Below, in pieces: positions 8,067-15,361 of a stretch of DNA of 64,000 bases (position 1 is the first letter of the stretch; the number at the start of each line of letters is the position of its first letter). Source of the DNA: CAWARU01 sp963784575 (GTDB lineage: Bacteria; Pseudomonadota; Gammaproteobacteria; UBA6186; Azoamicaceae); contig CAWARU010000001.1 in the NCBI GenBank assembly GCA_963784575.1, positions 2,046,001 to 2,110,000 on the forward strand, read 5' to 3'. The notes beneath the pieces were generated by a model. That model was not told the DNA's origin. It made no database searches and saw nothing but the letters and a program-made list of their open reading frames with translations. A program made the position numbers and the translations under genes.

Positions 8067-9785
8067 ATGAAGTTACCCATCGGCTATGACGATTTTCGAA
8101 AAATTATTGACAATGAATTCTCAATTGTCGATAAAAGTCTTTTTATAAAAGACATTGTCGATAATGCTTCTGAAGTAATACTTATCACACGTCCACGTCG
8201 CTTTGGAAAAACTTTAAATCTTTCCATGCTTCGCTATTTTTTAGCGCCTGAGGTCTATGGAGAATCTACTCAGGGGTTATTTAATGGTCTATACATTCAA
8301 AATGAAAAAGAACTCTGTAAGCAACATCAAGCACATTACCCAGTCGTTTTTGTTTCTTTTAAGGATATAAAAGATCATTCTTTTGATGTCGCATATAAAC
8401 GATTGGCAAAACTAATGAGTGAAGTTTACAGTGAATATCGCTATCTTCTCTCCAGTACCAAATTATATGAGGAAGACAAAAAGTACTTTAGATCGGTATT
8501 GGCAGAAGAACTTACTAATTATGCAGATTTAGAATCTTCTTTAAAAAATCTAACACGCTATTTACACCAGCATCATGCCATTAAACCCTGGCTTTTGATA
8601 GATGAATACGATACCCCAATTCAATCTGCCTATCTAAATGGTTACTACGAAGAAATGATTGGAATGATGAGAGGCCTTTTCGGTGCTGCTCTCAAAACCA
8701 ATCCCTATTTATTTAAAGCAGTGCTTACTGGAATACTAAGAGTTTCCAAAGAAAGTTTATTTTCAGGGTTAAATAATATCAAAGTTTATTCCATGCTTAA
8801 TCCACGTTATGGAAACTATTTTGGATTTACAGAAGAAGAAACACTATCTATCCTAAAACAATCAGAATTACCTGTATCGCCGGAAATAATTCGTTCCTGG
8901 TATAATGGTTATCAAATAGGAGACTCCACAGTTTACAATCCTTGGTCTATCGTCAATTGTGTGCACGATCAGGGTATGTTGAAACCCTACTGGGTGAACA
9001 CCAGTGATAATGCCCTGATTAAAAAATTGCTCATCAAATCTACAACTGAATTTAAAGAACAGCTAGAGCTGTTATTAGATGAGAAACCTGTTGAAAAAAT
9101 AATTGATGAAAATTTTGTTTATGGAGATCTCATCACTAATCATAAATCAGGCGCCTGGAGTTTATTATTCATGACAGGGTACTTGAAAGCAATCTCAAGT
9201 ATCGAAACAGAACAAGGTTTTAAATGCAATCTCATGATCCCTAATCGGGAAGTTCGAAGCCTTTACCGGCAAATCGTGGAACAATGGTTATCCAATGGCC
9301 ATGGAATAGAATTTTATAATAAGTTTTTAGCTGATCTATTGAAAGGTCACTTGCCGGGCATAAATACGGGTCTAGAAACTATTATGCAACAAACCGCCAG
9401 CACCTATGATGTCTCCAAAGAACCAGAAGCTTTTTATCATGGATTACTTTTAGGGCTCATTGCGAGTATAGATAGGAACCAATACGAACTAAAATCGAAT
9501 CGGGAAAGCGGCAGCGGTCGATATGACATTGCTATTATTCCAAAAGATACTACAATCCCTGGAATTATTATTGAACTTAAACGATATATGAAACTAGGAG
9601 CTGTTGATAATATAGATGAAATGTTGCAAAAAAATGCTTTTGATGCACTTAAGCAAATAGAAAAGAGAAATTATCCTTCAGAATATGCAGCTCGTGGAAT
9701 AAAAAATCTCATCAAAATGGGCATTGCTTTTTCAGGCAAGCAATTCAAAATACTGAGTGAAGAAATTCATCTTTTAGATCATTAA
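8067..9785 (+). CDS. AAA-ATPase-like protein with PD-(D/E)XK nuclease domain
   Basis: A 572-residue protein of the 'ATP-binding protein / AAA-ATPase_like plus PDDEXK_9' family, common in Bacteroidetes, amoeba symbionts and host-associated bacteria. The N-terminus GYDDFRKII...DKSLFI, the P-loop variant RPRRFGKT (residues 42-49) and the Walker B box WLLIDEYD (176-183) match the family. The C-terminal nuclease-fold core is visible as GRYDIAI (Asp487) and IELKRY (Glu503, Lys505). An AAGGAG ribosome binding site precedes the start. It stands alone with long intergenic flanks on both sides, which is typical of these mobile-prone orphan genes. The cellular role of the family is not established. Confidence 0.9.
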   Translation: MKLPIGYDDFRKIIDNEFSIVDKSLFIKDIVDNASEVILITRPRRFGKTLNLSMLRYFLAPEVYGESTQGLFNGLYIQNEKELCKQHQAHYPVVFVSFKDIKDHSFDVAYKRLAKLMSEVYSEYRYLLSSTKLYEEDKKYFRSVLAEELTNYADLESSLKNLTRYLHQHHAIKPWLLIDEYDTPIQSAYLNGYYEEMIGMMRGLFGAALKTNPYLFKAVLTGILRVSKESLFSGLNNIKVYSMLNPRYGNYFGFTEEETLSILKQSELPVSPEIIRSWYNGYQIGDSTVYNPWSIVNCVHDQGMLKPYWVNTSDNALIKKLLIKSTTEFKEQLELLLDEKPVEKIIDENFVYGDLITNHKSGAWSLLFMTGYLKAISSIETEQGFKCNLMIPNREVRSLYRQIVEQWLSNGHGIEFYNKFLADLLKGHLPGINTGLETIMQQTASTYDVSKEPEAFYHGLLLGLIASIDRNQYELKSNRESGSGRYDIAIIPKDTTIPGIIIELKRYMKLGAVDNIDEMLQKNAFDALKQIEKRNYPSEYAARGIKNLIKMGIAFSGKQFKILSEEIHLLDH

Positions 9786-9860
9786 ATAAGAGAAACACTT
9801 CATTTTTTCAACAAATGTTAGCGGAAAAAAGCGCTTTTTATCCGGATATCGCCAGGTAGC

Positions 9861-9922
9861 GGTGGGCTGAATATAGCTATATTATATCCAGCCCACCTCA
9901 AATTCCGGCGGGCTGGATATAG
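9861..9922. repeat. Inverted plus direct repeat of a 16-bp unit
   Basis: GGTGGGCTGAATATAG (9861) is followed by its inverted copy (9883-9897, CAGCCCACC core), forming a 15-bp stem with a seven-base loop, then by a third direct copy GGCGGGCTGGATATAG (9907-9922). It lies just after the AAA-like gene. It could terminate transcription or be a dispersed palindromic element; no T-tract is present. Confidence 0.6.
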
Positions 9923-10012
9923 AATGGTTCATCTTCAGGAAGGTTACTCTCCGTAAATATCTATTACTGAAGTTACGATTGTTACCAAATGGCCATAATT
10001 TGTTTAACTTAT

Positions 10013-10498
10013 TTATTTATAATTGTTAATCACATACTCCGCTAAGCGACTTGACGCTTGTAGGATCGCATGGTCGAAACTCCCGCCACACAATCCGGAG
10101 CCGATTTTACCTTCGGTTTGGATTTTGCTTAGAGTTTTACCTTTGTTGTCGAGGATGCGTGCTTCGACCAGCAAGGAACCTTCGCCGGTGTTTCCAAGGC
10201 CTCCGGTCAGCCAACGCGCAAATTGATTGCCTTCTTCACATTGCAGGAAACGATAGCGAATTGTCATTTCGCCGCCTCTAGAGAAACCAGACTTGCTGTA
10301 GAGTGTATTTGCAAGAGCTGTTTCAAACTTTCTTTGATATTGTTCAGGAACTTGAGTAGTGGGATTATCGCTGACAATATGGACAGAGCGCATGTGTCTT
10401 TTTTCTGCGGCGGGTTCTAGCACAATGGTCCTACCTGCACCGCAGGCTTGAAGCAACAATGTAGTACTGATTAAAATTGCGAAATATAACTTTTTCAT
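10013..10498 (-). CDS. DUF4410-like lipoprotein
   Basis: A 161-residue lipoprotein. The N-terminus is a lipoprotein signal with lipobox LQAC, so the mature protein begins at Cys19. The body alternates strand and helix, with conserved-looking GSLLVEARILDNKGK and the C-terminal FDHAILQASSRLAEYV seen in DUF4410 outer-membrane-associated lipoproteins. AAGGAG lies upstream of the start. The function of the family is unknown. Its nearest upstream neighbour on the same strand is an unrelated small gene 26 bases away. Confidence 0.8.
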   Translation of the reverse strand: MKKLYFAILISTTLLLQACGAGRTIVLEPAAEKRHMRSVHIVSDNPTTQVPEQYQRKFETALANTLYSKSGFSRGGEMTIRYRFLQCEEGNQFARWLTGGLGNTGEGSLLVEARILDNKGKTLSKIQTEGKIGSGLCGGSFDHAILQASSRLAEYVINNYK

Positions 10499-10523
10499 AT
10501 CCTATCTCCTTATTTAACTTGAT

Positions 10524-11045
10524 TTAATTTCCATTAACTTCCAGTTTTGATTTTGACAAATGATTCAAGATGACAAAATTTGCAAAAGAAGCAGACAACA
10601 TTGCAGCAGCTGCATTTATGTTGTTTTGACTTTGGGGATCTTGAAGGGGGAAATAATGTTGCAACACATATGATTTGCGGTGACATTCTTGATTAGGTTT
10701 TTCCTTATCGCCAGAAAAACCTTCAGCTTTATTTTCGATACTTCCCTCTGTATCTCTTTCAGCTTCTCCTTCGAGCTCTTCCTCAATCTTTCTTTCGGCT
10801 TCATTTTCAGGTTGCATACCTTCGCAGTTATCTAACATATCCATACTTCCTTGTTTAGTTGAAAAATACAGATTTTGCTTGTATTTTGTTGGAGGGACAA
10901 TAGGATATATGTCGGATAATAACAAGGCTGACTTTGCTTGGAAGAGCTTGAGTGAGTATTCAGGCAGAATATAGGCTTTATAAAACTGAGATTCGACTAT
11001 TCCCCATGAAATTGGAGAAAAATCCTGACTTTTCTCCAATTTCAT
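10524..11045 (-). CDS. Hypothetical protein with start inside a palindrome
   Basis: A 173-residue ORF I do not recognise. The middle is acidic (EEELEGEAERDTEGS region) and the C-terminus has a small hydrophobic stretch. The first 17 codons lie inside a 27-bp inverted repeat, and no ribosome binding site precedes ATG 11045. A shorter product starting at 10844 or 10838 is more plausible, because AAGGAAG lies just before those ATGs; it would give 104-106 residues. It precedes the DUF4410 lipoprotein gene on the same strand with a 25-base gap. Whether it is expressed is uncertain. Confidence 0.45.
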   Translation of the reverse strand: MKLEKSQDFSPISWGIVESQFYKAYILPEYSLKLFQAKSALLLSDIYPIVPPTKYKQNLYFSTKQGSMDMLDNCEGMQPENEAERKIEEELEGEAERDTEGSIENKAEGFSGDKEKPNQECHRKSYVLQHYFPLQDPQSQNNINAAAAMLSASFANFVILNHLSKSKLEVNGN

Positions 11046-11056
11046 GGAGAATAGTC
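10995..11056. repeat. 27-bp near-perfect inverted repeat
   Basis: The arms 10995-11021 and 11030-11056 are complementary at 26 of 27 positions around an eight-base loop (ATCCTGAC). Transcribed on either strand it forms a very long hairpin. It covers the annotated start of the neighbouring minus-strand ORF. The A-rich/T-rich ends next to the loop are not arranged as an intrinsic terminator. Confidence 0.9.
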
Positions 11057-11181
11057 AAGAAGACAATAACAATCTGTTTATAAAAAAAGCTTTTTTTAAT
11101 ATAATATAGTAATGCATTCCATACTGTATATTAACTATATATAATTGAGATAAATATGATAATCTGCTTACCAAGCTAACC

Positions 11182-11766
11182 TTACCGCTCCAACACTTTT
11201 TGCATCTCCTGCGCCTCAATCATAAACATCAAAAATCCTTTTAGTTTCAAAGAGTGCAGGGAGATGATTATCTCAACCATCATCTGGCTGTCCATATTTA
11301 ATCTTAATTTCTCCATCTCTTGATCGATTATTGTTTGGTAGGATTCAAATTTGAATTTAGGCATGTGATGAAACACAGAATTCAGTTTAAGGGGGCTCGC
11401 AAAAGGGCCCAGAAAATTTCCAATTACGATATTAGCAACCTCTGTCAGTGCAGAAATCTCCATTTCAGAAAATGACTTAGTCTCCCCCTCCCGTTTGTGA
11501 AGCAATACGTCGCACAACAAATAGGCAGGATCTTTCGGAAAGAACAAAATTGCAACCCCCTTCAAATCACCAGATAAGGGGGCAATAATTCCCGCAATAT
11601 CATCGCTTGGACTGGTGACGATTGGTGTTTCATCAGGACTTAGGGTGGCGGCAGGTGCGATTGCGACACCCACTGGTTGTTGTATTAATTTAGAGAGTGA
11701 AGAGGATGCTTTTATTGCCGCGATTTTACTGATTTCATTGAGTTTCTCTAAATATTTCGAATCCAT
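11182..11766 (-). CDS. cheC: CheC/CheX-like chemotaxis phosphatase homologue
   Basis: A 194-residue CheC-family protein. The N-terminal helix (ISKIAAIKASSSLSKLI) matches the CheC opening helix. The second helix carries S-ALT-E-VA-N followed about 23 residues later by a Pro, close to the CheC/CheX phosphatase motif [DS]xxxExxN...P. The equivalent Asn in the first helix appears replaced, so only one active site seems present. CheC dephosphorylates CheY-P. AGGAG precedes the start. It is the last gene of a minus-strand chemosensory cluster and is clearly paralogous to the C-terminal half of the gene just upstream (shared SALTE.ANIVIGNF). Confidence 0.8.
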   Translation of the reverse strand: MDSKYLEKLNEISKIAAIKASSSLSKLIQQPVGVAIAPAATLSPDETPIVTSPSDDIAGIIAPLSGDLKGVAILFFPKDPAYLLCDVLLHKREGETKSFSEMEISALTEVANIVIGNFLGPFASPLKLNSVFHHMPKFKFESYQTIIDQEMEKLRLNMDSQMMVEIIISLHSLKLKGFLMFMIEAQEMQKVLER

Positions 11767-11856
11767 AAATGCACTCCTAGATACTCGGCTCTTGTATTAA
11801 TCTGACATTGATCTGGTATTGATTTAAAATGGAGTATTATCCTTCTCAAACATTCT

Positions 11857-12918
11857 TCAACCTAAAACATTCTTCATCTCTTCCATACCAAAGAAAAATA
11901 CTAAAAAGCCCCTAATTTTTAGATTTTGAAAAGCAATTATTATTTCCACTAAAAATTTATCATTTACTTTCAAATTCATATCGAGTACGACCTTTTCAAT
12001 GAGATGATTATAACTGTCAAATCTAAAGTCTGGTACATGATGCAATACAGAATTTAATTTCAGGGGGTGGGCAAACGAGCCCATAAAATTTCCAATCACA
12101 ATATTGGCAATTTCGGTCAATGCTGACATCTCGGTTTCTGTAAAAATTTTTGACTCACCCTCTTTTCTCTTCAACAATACATCACAAAGTCTTAGATCTG
12201 CGGTTTTAGAAAAAAACAGTATTGCTGTGCCTTGCAATTCACCAGAAAGAAGGATATTGATGCCAACAACCATATCATCTTCTTTTGTGTACAATGGATT
12301 GCTATCATGAGACAAGATCTTTGCAGGTAAGATATCAACATCCACTGGCTGATTGATTAACTTAGAAAGAGAAGAAGAAGCTTTTAATGCCGCAACTTTG
12401 CTCACTTCAACCAATTTGAGCAATGTATCCAGGCGATCTACTTTAACTTCGATGGATTGCACTTTTTCAATTGTTGCCGGTTCTATGAACTGAAGATCAA
12501 TAGTTGTTCCTGTTGTTCCTGTTTCATTATTCGGCACTTGATGCTCTATCAAAGAGCGAATCTTTTTGACATTGATCTCTGTGGTCGGCTCTTGATTTTC
12601 ATTTTCTATTGTTTTCAAAGCATTGGCAATTAAATCAAAACTTAAGAAAAGTTCATCAACGCAGTCATTGAGCATGATTCTATGATTGCGGATGGCATCA
12701 AGTAAATCTTCCAGTATATGACAAAGATTGGCAACTTGATTAAAATTCATTGCTGCTGACATACTTTTCAAAGTATGAACAGCTCTGAAGATATCATGAA
12801 GGTATTTTGAGTCTTCGGGTGACTTTTCAAGCTTTAATAATGATGAATTCATCACTTCCAGATGTGCACGAGCTTCCAACAAGAACGCTTCTTTATGTTT
12901 ATCGAATTCAGTCGTCAT
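11857..12918 (-). CDS. Hpt-CheC fusion protein (rearranged CheA)
   Basis: A 353-residue protein with an N-terminal Hpt domain (residues 1-105) whose phosphorylatable His48 sits in AVHTLKSMSAAM. A linker follows, then at 154-170 a sequence like the start of the CheA dimerisation segment (IEVKVDRLDTLLKLV). It passes directly into a CheC domain (about 170-353) with the phosphatase motif S-ALT-E-IA-N. The kinase ATPase and CheW-like domains of CheA are absent. Domain order and junction suggest a CheA gene in which everything after the dimerisation start was replaced by CheC. The start overlaps the end of the cheB remnant by 11 bases, so translation may be coupled. Such a protein could receive phosphate on His48 and dephosphorylate CheY, but it cannot be a kinase. 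Confidence 0.75.
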   Translation of the reverse strand: MTTEFDKHKEAFLLEARAHLEVMNSSLLKLEKSPEDSKYLHDIFRAVHTLKSMSAAMNFNQVANLCHILEDLLDAIRNHRIMLNDCVDELFLSFDLIANALKTIENENQEPTTEINVKKIRSLIEHQVPNNETGTTGTTIDLQFIEPATIEKVQSIEVKVDRLDTLLKLVEVSKVAALKASSSLSKLINQPVDVDILPAKILSHDSNPLYTKEDDMVVGINILLSGELQGTAILFFSKTADLRLCDVLLKRKEGESKIFTETEMSALTEIANIVIGNFMGSFAHPLKLNSVLHHVPDFRFDSYNHLIEKVVLDMNLKVNDKFLVEIIIAFQNLKIRGFLVFFFGMEEMKNVLG

Positions 12919-13484
12919 TATTGCGTATCGCTAATAGTTCAGAAATTGCTATAGGGATTATTTCTATTGGCAATATTTTATCTGCCAAATCATTCTCTAT
13001 CACCACCTTGGGCATGCCAAACATAAATGCGGTTTCATCTTGTGCAATCGTTCTGCCACCATAATTCTTGATGGTTCTCATGCCCTCTAAACCGTCTTTT
13101 CCCATGCCTGTCAGAATAATACCTATGGCATTTTCCTGATAGGTGCGTGCAATGGATCATGCTATCATCTATGCAAGGCGAATTATCGAGCGTAAGATCT
13201 TCATGAAGCTTGAAATAAAATTCTCCGAATCTTTTCTCAGTCAAAACCCGGTAGCCGCTAGGAGCAATATAAATAGTGCCAACTTGCACCAATTCATTAT
13301 CTTCTACACATTTGATGGTCAAAGAGCAGCACAGCTTCAATCTTTCAATAAAGCGGCGCAAGAATAATTCATCTCTTGGGATATGTTGTGCTATCAGTAT
13401 CGAACTAGGGAAAGCTGCTGGCAAGGAAGCCAATAAAGATTCCAATGCCTGCGGACCACCTGTAGATGCACCAATAACAATCAT
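12908..13484 (-). pseudogene. cheB: CheB methylesterase, frameshifted
   Basis: Two frames together encode a stand-alone CheB methylesterase domain (no receiver). The first (from 13484) has the catalytic Ser7 in IGASTGG and His34 in AQHIP. The second (ending 12908) has the catalytic Asp in TGMGKDGLEGM and the GGRTIAQDE...FGMP tail. The break is at about 13157. Before it the frame reads ...CIDDSM; after it a different frame continues SIARTYQENAIG. Alignment with the usual SPSVD...VAETYG region fits a two-base deletion. Left alone, the first frame runs into 149 residues with a nonsense tail. It therefore appears inactive, unless the frameshift is a sequencing error; no homopolymer is present there. 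Confidence 0.85.
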
Positions 13485-13512
13485 TCTCTGCTCTCTAATT
13501 ACCCTCTGGTTT

Positions 13513-13917
13513 TTAATTATCCAGATGTTTCTTCAAAACCATCAATAGCTGATCCCTATCGAAGGGTTTTTCAAGATAATCTAATGCCCCTAATTCTCGG
13601 CACTTATTAATAACAGATGTTTGTCCCACCGAGGTCATCATAATTACTTTTTGTGCTGGATAAAGTTTGTGTATTTGCTGCAAGATAGCAACACCTTCTT
13701 GTTCACTATTTCGCATGACGATGTCCAGAAAGATAAGATCTGGATTGGAATCTTTTATTCTCGCCATAGAACTCAATGTGTCATCAGCTTCAATGACATT
13801 TAATGTCATCTCTGGCATCATGGCTGCTTCTTTCAATAATCCTTCTTTCAAGAGCCCACGAAAAAATGGAGAATCGTCTACAATCAATATTTTTTTCATG
13901 TCTTTCATGTCTTTCAT
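13513..13917 (-). CDS. cheY: CheY-like response regulator
   Basis: A 134-residue single-domain receiver. Asp14 and Asp15 (ILIVDDSP) form the acidic pocket, Asp65 (LIFLDIVM) is the phosphoacceptor, Thr95 (MMTSVG) and Lys117 (EKPFD) complete the switch. No output domain is present, so it acts through protein contacts. AGGAG lies six bases before ATG 13917. The N-terminus consists of tandem ATGAAAGAC units, giving three in-frame ATGs (M1, M4, M7). It lies between the CheW fragment and the broken cheB gene, and is the only fully intact-looking core component of this cluster. Confidence 0.9.
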   Translation of the reverse strand: MKDMKDMKKILIVDDSPFFRGLLKEGLLKEAAMMPEMTLNVIEADDTLSSMARIKDSNPDLIFLDIVMRNSEQEGVAILQQIHKLYPAQKVIMMTSVGQTSVINKCRELGALDYLEKPFDRDQLLMVLKKHLDN

Positions 13918-13919
13918 GT

Positions 13920-14243
13920 CTATCTCCTGGTTGCTTCCTGCTCTGGTTTTGTCTTTTCAGTTCTTTTTCCGCTTTGAGGTGATTCATCACGTTCCTCTAA
14001 CATAGAATCAGTTTCTAAATTTTCTTTATTTTCTTTATTTTCTTTATTTTCTTTATTTTCTTGATATTTCTTAGATATCTCAGAAAGACGAGCAAATTCT
14101 CGCGCTGACAGGACTTTACTCAAGTCCAATAAAATCACTAGTCTATCGTTATAGACCACAACGCACTTCACATACTCCTTTTCTACTTGGGTGATGAGTG
14201 CTGGGGGAGGCTTTATTTCCCTTTCATTGATTCGCCATGGCAT
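13920..14243 (-). CDS. C-terminal CheW fragment with KEN-repeat tail
   Basis: A 107-residue ORF. Residues 9-55 match the last third of CheW (EIKPPPA..., EKEYVKCVVVYNDRLVILLDLSKVLS), but the N-terminal two thirds of the CheW fold are missing. The tail contains a (KEN)n repeat and is strongly charged. The ORF overlaps the end of the truncated HAMP gene by 20 bases in another frame. This arrangement is best explained by a deletion joining the upstream HAMP gene to the 3' part of a cheW gene. It is unlikely to work as a coupling protein. Confidence 0.65.
   Translation of the reverse strand: MPWRINEREIKPPPALITQVEKEYVKCVVVYNDRLVILLDLSKVLSAREFARLSEISKKYQENKENKENKENKENLETDSMLEERDESPQSGKRTEKTKPEQEATRR
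14020..14062. repeat. 9-bp tandem repeat coding KEN
   Basis: Four exact copies of TTTTCTTTA plus a partial fifth, in frame within the CheW-fragment gene, where the minus strand encodes repeated Lys-Glu-Asn. The unit length is a multiple of three, so copy-number change would keep the frame. Confidence 0.9.
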
Positions 14244-14922
14244 TCACATTGTCGGTTAACTCTTTCCAAGTACCAGTCACTCCTGACACCACGGCTTGGC
14301 CGCCTAATTTACCTTCCGTACCTACTTCCTTTGCGACACGAGTTACTTCCCCCGAAAAAGCCCGCAGATTATCCACCATCTTGTTGATGGTATTTTTGAG
14401 CTCTAATACTTCGCCTTTCGCATCTACAGTAATTTTCTGGGTAAGATCACCATTCGCAACAGAGGTGGTTACCTGCGCAATATTTCTTACCTGTCCAGTT
14501 AGATTTGCTGCCATGGCATTGACGTTATCGGTGAGCTCTTTCCAAGTGCCTGCTGCATTCGGCACCGAAGCCTGACCTCCAAGCTTTCCTTCACTACCCA
14601 CTTCACGTGCCAGACGTGTCACCTCTGAAGTAAAGGAGTTTAAGCTTTCCATCATGCCGTTATAGGAGTCTGCAATTTCTCCAAAGATGTCATAGCGCTG
14701 CTTTCGCAGTCTCTTGGTGAGATCTCCCCGTCGCACAGCCTCTATCGCTTCAAGTAAACTCGTTAACAGATGTTCAATATGAGATTTGCTCATAGTACTA
14801 GACTTATAGGGGATCCTGAGAAATTCCTCATCTCCCTCTTCGTAGTAAGACTTATCTTTTATAATGACTGCTTTTTTTGATTTTTTTGCATTTTTAGCAT
14901 TTTTTCGGACCGGGCCCTGCAT
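14224..14922 (-). CDS. Truncated HAMP-array chemoreceptor/kinase remnant
   Basis: A 232-residue protein without membrane segments. After a Lys-rich N-terminus it has a HAMP domain (about 45-100) and a second HAMP (about 140-195). Each is followed by a near-identical segment (VTRLAREVGSEGKLGGQA and TWKELTDNVNAMA; second copies at 193-230). This is the repeat unit of large multi-HAMP cytoplasmic sensors that normally continue into an MCP or histidine-kinase domain. Here the ORF stops right after the second TWKELTDNVNAMA, and the following DNA encodes the end of CheW. The output domain is therefore missing, evidently by deletion at about 14225-14240. Confidence 0.75.
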   Translation of the reverse strand: MQGPVRKNAKNAKKSKKAVIIKDKSYYEEGDEEFLRIPYKSSTMSKSHIEHLLTSLLEAIEAVRRGDLTKRLRKQRYDIFGEIADSYNGMMESLNSFTSEVTRLAREVGSEGKLGGQASVPNAAGTWKELTDNVNAMAANLTGQVRNIAQVTTSVANGDLTQKITVDAKGEVLELKNTINKMVDNLRAFSGEVTRVAKEVGTEGKLGGQAVVSGVTGTWKELTDNVNAMANQ

Positions 14923-15072
14923 TTCTCAATCGCTCCGTTTGAAAGATAGTTAAATAGCTATTACATTGAATATAGTGTAGTTATCTTTGTAGCACAAATT
15001 CTTTAAAAGCTTGAAATGATTGAAATAATTCATAGGTCATATTTAATCTTATGATCAATAGGAGCCACATTA

Positions 15073-15327
15073 ATGATTTACAATCCACTGGATAATCGAG
15101 GTCTCTATAATATCTATGATTTAGGGATGTGTTCATTACAACCCTTCTCGGACATATGTCATAATTTAGCGAAGGGATTCAATCGAATGTCCGAAAACTT
15201 CGATTTGCCAATCAACTGGCCTTTCATGTCAGATTCAGAAAAAGCAGATTTTAAAGCAAAATTAGAACAGATAGGCTCCGGTTATCGCAGATTGGCAGCT
15301 GATTTTTATATGGGTTTGAATCATTGA
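15073..15327 (+). CDS. Small hypothetical protein
   Basis: An 84-residue protein with no family I recognise. It is soluble, aromatic-rich and probably helical in its second half (SEKADFKAKLEQIGSGYRRLAADFYMG). AGGAG lies seven bases before the ATG, and the frame ends 34 bases before the thiolase gene on the same strand, so the two are likely co-transcribed. Short helical proteins next to acetyl-CoA acetyltransferase genes are sometimes phasins of polyhydroxybutyrate granules, but the sequence alone does not show this. Confidence 0.65.
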   Translation: MIYNPLDNRGLYNIYDLGMCSLQPFSDICHNLAKGFNRMSENFDLPINWPFMSDSEKADFKAKLEQIGSGYRRLAADFYMGLNH

Positions 15328-15361
15328 CGTTAATCGAAACAAATGAAAAGGATAAATAGTT

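Noticed and set aside
7930..8069. Headless frame before the AAA-like gene as a gene.
   Set aside because: No start codon with a ribosome binding site at its beginning; possible remnant only.
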